Source of the DNA: Auriscalpium vulgare
Taxonomy: Eukaryota > Basidiomycota > Agaricomycetes > Russulales > Auriscalpiaceae
DNA length: 64,000 bases
Direction: 5' to 3'
Assembly (NCBI GenBank): GCA_019915015.1
Contig: JAHBBC010000005.1
Span: 372,001-436,000 of the forward strand
Shown here: positions 56,567 to 64,000 of the stretch, piece after piece
How positions within the stretch are numbered: position 1 is the stretch's first letter
Layout: each line of letters opens with the position of its first letter
Program-made: the position numbers and the translations under genes
The notes under the pieces: model-generated
What the model was told of the DNA's origin: nothing
Database searches by the model: none
The model's input: only the letters and a program-made list of their open reading frames with translations

Positions 56567-59362
56567 TGAAGAGATTTATCTGTCGTCCGGAGATGAGGGC
56601 CAGCACGCCGCGTCACAGGAGAGCGACAACGAGGAAGAGCCGGAGGAGGATGCCGAGGAGCAACTGGGTGAGTTTCATCGACAAGAAACCTTTAGAGCAG
56701 CAGATGAGCTAACCTTCTTAATGTATAGCGAGGATGCAGAAGCGATGGACGTCCTACATTTATGCCTTCTTCCATCCTGATCCCAAGATCGGCCATGACG
56801 ACAAGTATGGCCGATATCACGCGTTTTCCTGCGCGGGCAAGGGCTGTAAGTACAAGGTTCGCCGCTATCTGAACAGTAAGGATGCGTCATCCTCGGGAAA
56901 CATGCAGAAGCATGTTAAGAGTTGCATGGCGCAGCGCGCAAGAACGTCATCGAGCCGTTCAAGCTCGACGGGTCCATCACAGGCGCCTTTGCTAGGAAAG
57001 GAAAGGACAAGCTCACCTATTCACATTGCCAGCATACTCGGACCAAGACACGGTGAGCATCTTCATTATATTGTCCAACCTTTCGCTGAGATGATGTTGT
57101 AGTGCTGAAATCGTGCGGTGGGTTGCCGAGTCGCAACGGCCGTTCAGCATTGTCAAAGACCGCGGGTTCCAAGTCTTGATGAAGACAGGAAGGCCAGAGT
57201 ACTATATACCATCAGTATTGACGGTGTCTCGCGACGTACGGACTGTTTTTGCAAATGCGCGACGGCGTGTGGCGGATATGCTACAGGTGAGCGGCAGGTC
57301 TGTCAGAGTTGCGAGCAGTAACATTCAATCTATAACGCACCTCTCAGGAGTACGAGGGTGCCCTCAACTTCACTACGGATGCCTGGACTTCCCCCAACCA
57401 TCGCGCCTTTGTCGCAATTGCGGTCCATTTTGAGAAGGACGGGATGCCGTTCAGCTTGCTCTTGGATGTAGTCGAGCTGGCGAAGTCGCACTCCGGGCTG
57501 AATATGGCCATAATTTTTGCCGATTTTATGAATGAATTCGGCATTGCGCATAAGGTACGTGCATCTGCCATGTCGTAAGCCACCGAGAATTCCAGGAAAA
57601 TTGCAGTTACTTAGCATAACCTGCAACAACGCTTCAAATAACGACACCCTTGTTGCGGAGCTTGCAAAGATTCTTGAGGAGTTCCCTGGTGACACAAATC
57701 GGACCCGCTGCTTTCTTCACATAGTGAACCTGGTGGCCAAGCAGTTACTTCGTCAGTTTGAGGTGCCAAAGCGCGGCGCTGATGCTGACCTTGACGCTGC
57801 TGAGCAAGAACTCCGCGATCTTGCTAAGGGTCTCGATATGGAGGAGCTCTTGTCTGAGGCACGTGAAGCGGCGCTCCCTGGAAGTGAGGACAACGACGAT
57901 ATTGACGGATGGGTGGATGAAATAGAGGAGCTCGACGAGGAGGAGCAGAAGAACCTCGCGGATGAAGTGTGGCCTGTTCGTCTAGCGCTGGTCAAGGTGC
58001 GCCAACTCCGGCATCTGTGTGGCGCGCTCTTACTGACGCTATTCCTCCTCTGCTGCTCTCCACCTTCAGCTTCGAAAACTCGCATTCAAGATTCTACACT
58101 CGACTACGAAGCACCTCCCCCGCTGGTATGAAATACTCCGCGAGAAGAACTTGAATGAGCGGGCAATGCCGCGCGACGTTTCAACACGATGGAACTCGAC
58201 ATACGACATGCTCTCGTTCTCTGTTGAGTATCAACATGCCATCAACGCGATTGCCGGCGAGAAGGGCTCGGATCTGTGGAAGTACGAGCTTTCAGACGAC
58301 GAGTGGGACATAGTGAGGCAGCTCTGTGATGTCTTAAAGGTGCGTGTGCTGCCCGTCCTCTGTCGGAAAATGTGCTTAATGTCTCTACAGGTACTCAAAC
58401 ACGCCACTCTTTTTTTCTCCCGAGACACTCCAAACCTCGCCACCGTCATCCCCACCATGGACCATATTGACGAAATGTTCTCAACGCAATCCCTCGACAC
58501 AGACTTCAATCCTTCCATCCGTGCTTCCTTGGGACTCGCAAAGAAGACTCTAAACCGTTACTACGGCTTGACAGACTCATCCAACGTCTACCGAATCGCC
58601 ATGGGTACGTCGAGCCGCATCTAATTCATCTCTCTGTAGCTCACACTTGCAACAAAGTACTGCACCCCCGACACAAGCTCAATTACTTCAAGAATGCACG
58701 TTGGGAGCCGGAATGGATCAACGCGGTGCTAGGCATTGTACGCGCTGAATTCGACCGAATATATGCAGACCGTCGTCTTGACAATGAGTCAGGTGCAGGT
58801 GTAACGCACGACGATCCCAAACCATCCGTACGTCTATCTTCTATTCGTCTTCTACGACTCACATAGCTCAACCTTCGCAGAAATCAACAAACATATTCGA
58901 CAACATCCCCTCACTCACTGCGCCGCCACGCGCAGAGCTCCGCAATGAGCTCGGGGCTTATCTCAGCACAGATTGTGAAGATGTGCAGGACCCGCTCAGC
59001 TGGTGGACGAAGAAGGCGGTGGTATGGCCAAGGCTATTGCGAATGGCACGGGACTATCTGTCAATACCAGGTGCGCAACACTTTCTTTCACTGATCTAGC
59101 ATGTTCTGATGGTTTGTATGATACAGCAACCTCTGTCGATGTTGAGCGCACGTTCAGCAAGGGCCGACTCCACCTCTCCCATGTCAGAAACCGGCTCTCC
59201 GCGCAGAGCACTCGTTCGCTTCTATGCCTTGGTGCATGGGTCCCTCTTGGCCTTATCAAGGATGACGACATTCGCGCAGTGGCTCAGAGTCACCCTGAGC
59301 TTGAGGGAGATGAGGAAATTGAGCTCCCCGATGACTGGGACAGGATCCGTAGGGCACCTTGA
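56535..59362 (+). pseudogene. hAT-family transposase, frameshifted
   Basis: Exons joined by short GT-AG introns, ending in DDWDRIRRAP (stop 59362). The first ATG (56535) lies in the Helentron-like terminus (MRALAISHQVIEEI). Exon 2 (from 56729) has a BED-like zinc finger (C...C...H..KSC). The reading frame then shifts near 56,925-56,940 before NVIEPFKLDGSITGAFARKG. Later exons are in phase: FTTDAWTSPNHRAFVAIAVH, SITCNNASNNDTLVAELA, RCFLHIVNLVAKQ, DVSTRWNSTYDML, TPNLATVIPTMDHID and LHPRHKL. The hAT dimerisation region includes WWTKKAVVWPRLLRMARDYL and SVDVERTFSKGRLHLSHVRN. The RNase-H-like core is otherwise complete, so the lesion is recent or the N-terminus was swapped. Confidence 0.85.
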
Positions 59363-59364
59363 AC

Positions 59365-61931
59365 ACTTGGTGGGAAATGGCCAGTGCAAGCATGGCAGTA
59401 CAATTACTCTTAATCATTTAGGGGGCAGGGGGGAGAGGGGCTTGGCCATTAAATATACCCAAGCAAATTTGCTGACAGTCTAGGCTTGGGGATTGTCTCT
59501 ATCATTCGGTGGTAGCTCAACATCCTGCATGCTCCAATGCACTAGGTGGCCGGAGGTGAGTGTTGCAATGTTGTGACGTTGTGATTATTCTTCCGGTAAG
59601 AATGCTCCGGAATGGTGGTCAGAATCCTGAGGCAATAATCGGGACGCTGATAAAAATACAAAACAATCGGGATCAGAACGATGCAGTGTGAGTACAAGAA
59701 CTGAGGTGAACAATGGTCAGAGGACAATGGTGCAACTGCAGAGGAATACAGATGTCACAGTGACTGGAGTGGCATCGTGCATACATTCTGATGACAATCT
59801 CAACAATAAACATGTCTGATGGAATTCCGACGCGTTGTGACAGCTGTGGGAGGTGCTGTGCTCGAGGTCACGTGGTGGCAGTTGGAACAACGAGCAAGTG
59901 GTCGGATGACTGTGTGTGCTGCGTGCGACAGCGTCACTGGCGCGAGTGTGGTGTTCAAGGTATGATTCCGATTGCGTGACTGCTCTGCAAGACTCCAATC
60001 TTGCGAGCGGTTGGAAGAACTAATCAGGTGGTCGGAGCACTGCTGTGCGATGCTGCGATCTTCAGAATTGTGTGTCTGTCGACTTGATGAAAGTGCGAAA
60101 ATTCTGTAATGATCGCCTCGCAGCATGGAGCGATGTGTATCAGCGCCGTCACCGTTGTGCTGACGCGCCACACGACATCGACAATGTGTATCTTGGCTTC
60201 CACTACGCCTATGGAGGCGGTTCCGGGCTCAATCAAGGGCTTGGATGTCATGTATTCCTAAGATGCCCAAGAGTTTATCTGATGCTGTATTTCACGGCAA
60301 AAGAGTTGTATTTCATTTTCACATGTATGTAATTTCTATCCACAGTAGCACCATAGAATTGCATGTATATGTGAATCAGTCATGATAGTATACATCACTA
60401 TCTCGATTGAGCCCAGAACCACCTCCACAGGCGCAGTAGAAGCTGAGATACATGTTGTCGATGTCTCATGGCACGTCAGCACGTCAGCGACAACACGTCA
60501 CATGTTGTGGGAAGCAGCGGCGATGTGTAAGCGTTGGAGTCAAGAGCGAAGCCACGGCACCTGGTGGCGCCGCAGCCCACGGGTCGAAGACCTCTGAACT
60601 CTTTTTTTCAGTGATTCTCATCCATTTTGCAAATCACAATAACTGTAGCTTTATATATATATATCTTTTCCCAAAGTACCAAAGAAGGGGAAAGAAACAG
60701 ATGCAAAGAGCAAACTGTCTTGTAGGGCAGGAGAAGATAGAAGGTCAGCAATACTGTACATATCCTACAAAGCTAAATAGCCTTCTAGTGTAGTGGTCAA
60801 TACTATTGGTTGATATAAAGAACCAAGAGGTTGTAGGTTCAATTCCCCCTCTGTGCGACTTTTTAATAATATAATTATTCAGCCCGGGTATTGTAGTAGC
60901 CGGGTTTGTGCACCATGACGCGTTTAAACCTGCACACAGTTGAAAGTGCCGGTTGATGCGTCATGGTGCGTGTTTGGCCTACCCGTGGGAAGATTTAACC
61001 TAAAATGGAAATTGTGCAGTATTTTTTGCTGACTCGAGAACAATTGAAAATATGTTCATATTGTTGCTGGTTAGCTTGCAAAACGCAAAATACTTGCAGA
61101 CATGAGTGTCTTTGGAAGTGAGAAGGTGTTGAAAAACATTGGGCAGGAGCTACTTAGCTAAAAATTGCTCAATTACCGGGTAACCGGGTACTTTATCCCC
61201 GGGATTAGTAAGCAATGACTCATTGACCGGCAAAAATCCCACTTTGCCTGATTCAACTGCGTCATTTTCCCACGCTTGTTGAGGAATTATATCATTGGCT
61301 ATTCACATGATCAACATCCTCTCAACACTTCTGGTATATATAATGCATGGTAGTTAGCAACTAGAGCCCTCCCAATTGCCAACCTCACCATTGTCACCCC
61401 GTGGGAACATGTTACCAAAAAGGGAAGTTAGAAGGCCTTCTCTTCTGACCTGAGAACAATTGGTATCATGTGTATATCAATGCTAATTAGCTTGGAAAAT
61501 GCAAAATACTCGCAGACACGAGTGTCTTTTGCAGTGCAAAGGTATGTAAATCACAGGGCAGGCAGGAGCTACTTAGCTAAGAATTACAGAATTAGGCAGA
61601 TGGGATGACACGACTTGACTTTAGTCCAAGCTTTGGGACATATCTCCTACAGCATTCTTTCTAATGCATGCATTTCGCCTGACTGATGGAGAAAATAAAT
61701 GATTAGGAGGAATCATAATTAAGAGTACTCGTAATGAGAACCATGCTAGTGCTATAGTTGAAGTGTGAGGATCCTGCAAGGTGCGGCAGGACCTGCTTAG
61801 CTAAGAATTACTGAAAAAGGCAGTTGGGACGACGCGACTTGACCGTGGGATCTATTTCCTAAAGCGACTTATAATGTGTTCACGTTTTGGCCTGACTTGG
61901 TTGAAGAAAGAAACGATTAAGAGTAATCGTA
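59365..61931 (+). mobile_element. Helentron-like non-autonomous element, full copy i (2,567 bp)
   Basis: Starts ACTTGGTGGGAAATGGCCAG two bases after the hAT stop and ends GATTAAGAGTAATCGTA. Identical in length to copy ii. In element polarity the 5' end is at 61931. The outer right end and the inverted copy about 33 bp inside the left end (TACAATTACTCTTAATC, from 59398) form asymmetric terminal inverted repeats. It holds the tRNA-like module and a hairpin with perfect 12-nt arms GCACCATGACGC / GCGTCATGGTGC (about 60909-60971). No coding capacity is evident. Confidence 0.8.
60775..60855 (+). other. tRNA-like Pol III promoter module (copy i)
   Basis: A-box TAGTGTAGTGG (60786-60796) and B-box GGTTCAATTCC (60836-60846), the best match to Pol III internal promoters in the window. 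Confidence 0.65.
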
Positions 61932-62080
61932 ACAAACTAGATGTATAATTGCTATTTCAACAGCTGTATGGTACAGAATTACAATTACTCTTAATTGTTT
62001 TTTTCTCGAATCAGTCAGGCAAAAAAGTGCATGTCAGGAAAGTCACTTTAGGAAATGGTTTCCCACGGTGAAGTCGCGGC
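61932..62080 (+). mobile_element. Start of another Helentron-like copy
   Basis: TTACAATTACTCTTAATTG at about 61978 followed by TTTTTTTCTCGAATCAGTCAGGC and the TTTAGGAAATGGTTTCCCACGGT segment shared with the other copies. It then runs into the 316-bp tandem repeat, so the rest is missing or replaced. Confidence 0.55.
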
Positions 62081-62092
62081 GCCTTCCTCTTC

Positions 62093-62810
62093 TCATGCTC
62101 TGGCTCAGACAGTTTCCCTCATATCTCGGCAACGGCTCATCCAAATCCTATCGTCTTTTCACCTATCTGGAGGTCTCGAACGTCGGATTCAACTGGCTGC
62201 TTGCGCGTTGCAATGCATGCCCCCGTTCGTCCGGTATGCCCTCTTCAGATCCCCCTTGAGCGACATTGATTCCTTTTTCCCTCCATAACAAGATGTGCTA
62301 TCGCCATGGTTGTTTTTGCACCGTGTAGTGCTTTTCAAGCCCGTTCGAGCGCAGCAAGAACCACGGAAATGCATGCAGCTGTTATTCCGGTGCGCCCTCC
62401 TCTCCTCCTCATACTCTGTCCCAAACTGATTTTCCCATATCTCGGTAACGGCTCATCCAAATCCTATCATCTCTTCACCCATCTGGAGGTCTCAAACGTT
62501 GGATTCGACTGGCTGCTTCCGTGTTGCAGTGCGTGCCCCCGTTCGTCCGGTATGCCCTCTTCAGATCCCCCTTGAGCAACATTGATTCCTTTTTCCCTCC
62601 ATAACAAGATGCGCTATCGCCATGGTTGTTTTTGCACCGTGTAGTGCTTCTTAGGCCCGTTTGATCGCAGCAAGAACCACGGAAACGCATGCAGCCGTTA
62701 TCCCGGTGCGCCCTCCTCTCCTCCTCATGCTCTGGCTCAGACTGATCTTCTCATTTCTCGATAACGGCTCATCCAATTTCTCTCATCTCTTCACCTACCT
62801 GGAGTAGTTA
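62093..62810. repeat. Tandem repeat, 316-bp period, about 2.2 units
   Basis: Units start at 62093, 62409 and 62725, each with TCAT(G/A)CTCTG and, about 30 bp on, ATCTCGG(C/T)AACGGCTCATCC (third copy slightly changed). Open frames in it repeat with the unit and look compositional. Confidence 0.85.
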
Positions 62811-63211
62811 ATATACTGCAATTCATATGACAACTTTGAGTGACTGAAAATGGATACAAAAGTCGAAAATGTCTTGTACTTTTGATTAGTAGACAGTCTG
62901 AGCAGTCATGTGACCGTAGGAAATGTTTGCCGCTTACCAAAGGTGAAAATTTTGTTGCCTGCACTTGAACCTGAACCATCACCATGGGGCATCCTTTGCA
63001 ACTCTTATGCAGCTCACACACTCTGCTCAACTTGTTTTGCTGTCAATGGACATTAGCTGGGGAGCACATTAAAGTCAAAGGACTACTAGGGCTAGGGCCC
63101 ATTGCAAAAATGCAATATAGTGCAATAACACTCACCTTGCTGGTTGTCATGACATGTATAATGATATATGTTTCTAGTTATATAACCATTGTCCCAGTCA
63201 ATGAAAGTCAT
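62811..63211. other. AT-rich stretch, no gene seen
   Basis: Unique-looking AT-rich sequence between the tandem repeat and repeat U; no coding region, hairpin or RNA-gene signal recognised. Confidence 0.5.
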
Positions 63212-64000
63212 ACTTGGGGTCAGTGGCCATTGCAAGCATGGCAGTACAATTACTATAATCATTCTTATTATATCTAGTTTTCTTACATATTTTATGTGAT
63301 AACAACAGATGCTAAGCCATTATATTCTCTACTTACTGTATTAGGCTCAGTTCAATTATAGCTATGACACATGCTGTTAGGTTTCTATAAATAGAGCACA
63401 GGCTCTAGTATGGCTGTATGTGGAACTAGAATTGTGATGTGTGACATATGCTGGTATATATTTTGTGGGGTACTTCATGTACTCCACCTGGTGCTAACAG
63501 ATCCCACCTATATAGTTTTGACTGAGCATGCTCAGCGAGAGACTAACACCCGTCCATCTGTAATTCTGACAGCTCAAAGACTTTGTAAAGTCCAGAGAGG
63601 TAATCTATGCTGCATGGGAGTTTCATCTACTCTCATGAAGTCTGGGAGACGCAGTGAAAGATATATGGCAAAATATTCAATCAAAAGACAAAGAGAAGAT
63701 AAAATGTATGCAGTTCTAACAGAATATTGCTTGAATTTATTACATACTGTTGCCTAAGTGTACCTTTGACCTACCTAAAAATGGTAAAAATCACACAAAT
63801 AGAGTTGGTACATTGACTTATTATACTGAGGAATTATGATCATTTTACAATGGCAATTGACATATTAACTCTATATATGCTGTATATGAAGTGATAAACA
63901 TCTGAAATGAAGGCTATACAACCCTCATGTAGACTCATGTAATACATGATAAAATAGAGCTGATTTTTAGGAGTCCAGTGATACCAAGATTGTCCTGATT
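63212..64000 (+). repeat. Repeat unit U, copy 2 (runs off window)
   Basis: Direct repeat of 27,699-28,487, starting ACTTGGGGTCAGTGGCC. Substitutions are few (for example near 63589 and 63620). It carries the same 115-codon frame at 63410-63757. Confidence 0.85.

Noticed and set aside
26841..61143. Functional tRNA genes
   Set aside because: A and B boxes are present, but acceptor and anticodon stems are not convincing and all copies sit at the same place within repeats.

Overview
This 64-kb window is nuclear DNA from a filamentous basidiomycete, most likely an Agaricomycete (a Polyporales-like wood-decay fungus would fit, but the species cannot be read from the sequence). The reasons are very short introns (about 45-80 bp), GC-rich genes, a Plavaka (CACTA) transposase, a hAT transposase, two Ty3/gypsy LTR retrotransposons, a TET/JBP-like gene and a DUF6532-type gene. 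No rRNA, canonical tRNA or CRISPR array was found. Almost everything is mobile or shaped by mobile elements. GC-rich blocks (1-26.3, 34-39, 43.5-47.4, 48.5-51.6, 53.7-55.7, 56.5-59.4 kb) alternate with AT-rich repeat blocks.

Layout. 1-1.4 kb: 5' part of a minus-strand TET/JBP-like 2OG-Fe(II) dioxygenase gene, cut by the window edge. 1.8-2.2 kb: hairpin-bearing tandem repeat. 3.5-6.6 kb: probable minus-strand multi-exon gene of unknown function. 7.4-10.9 kb: three-exon Plavaka transposase, reading frame intact. 11.1-26.3 kb: a plus-strand DUF6532-type gene split by Gypsy-1 (12,157-24,130), a full-length Ty3/gypsy element with 1,296-bp LTRs that differ at only one base I could find. Gypsy-1 carries gag-protease and pol on the plus strand. 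Between pol and the 3' LTR it carries a seven-exon gene on the opposite strand encoding a cysteine-rich (zinc-cluster-like) protein. This antisense, intron-bearing passenger gene is the most interesting item here.

26.3-48.4 kb is a nest. A non-autonomous element with Helentron/Helitron2-like ends (copy iv, 29,007-48,380) is interrupted by a second copy (ii), by a solo LTR of the Gypsy-1 family, and by Gypsy-2 (34,073-47,567). Gypsy-2 is a chromodomain-bearing Ty3/gypsy element with identical-looking 192-bp LTRs. Its pol is itself broken by a third copy (iii, which carries the same solo LTR at the same place) and by a 482-bp insertion with a 7-bp target duplication. Removing each insert restores the interrupted reading frame or repeat. 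These elements contain tRNA-like Pol III promoter modules followed by hairpins whose arms differ between copies but stay complementary.

48.6-51.6 kb: degenerate copy of an Agaricomycete gene family with a C-terminal GPNGLL..WW motif. 52.6-53.6 kb: inverted partner of the 26.7-27.5 kb repeat. 53.7-55.65 kb: GC-rich fold-back element. 55.7-56.5 kb: relics of a third LTR element. 56.5-59.4 kb: frameshifted hAT transposase bounded on both sides by the same Helentron-like terminus. 59.4-61.9 kb: full Helentron-like copy (i), an inverted 2,567-bp twin of copy (ii). 62.1-62.8 kb: 316-bp tandem repeat. 63.2-64 kb: direct repeat of 27.7-28.5 kb.
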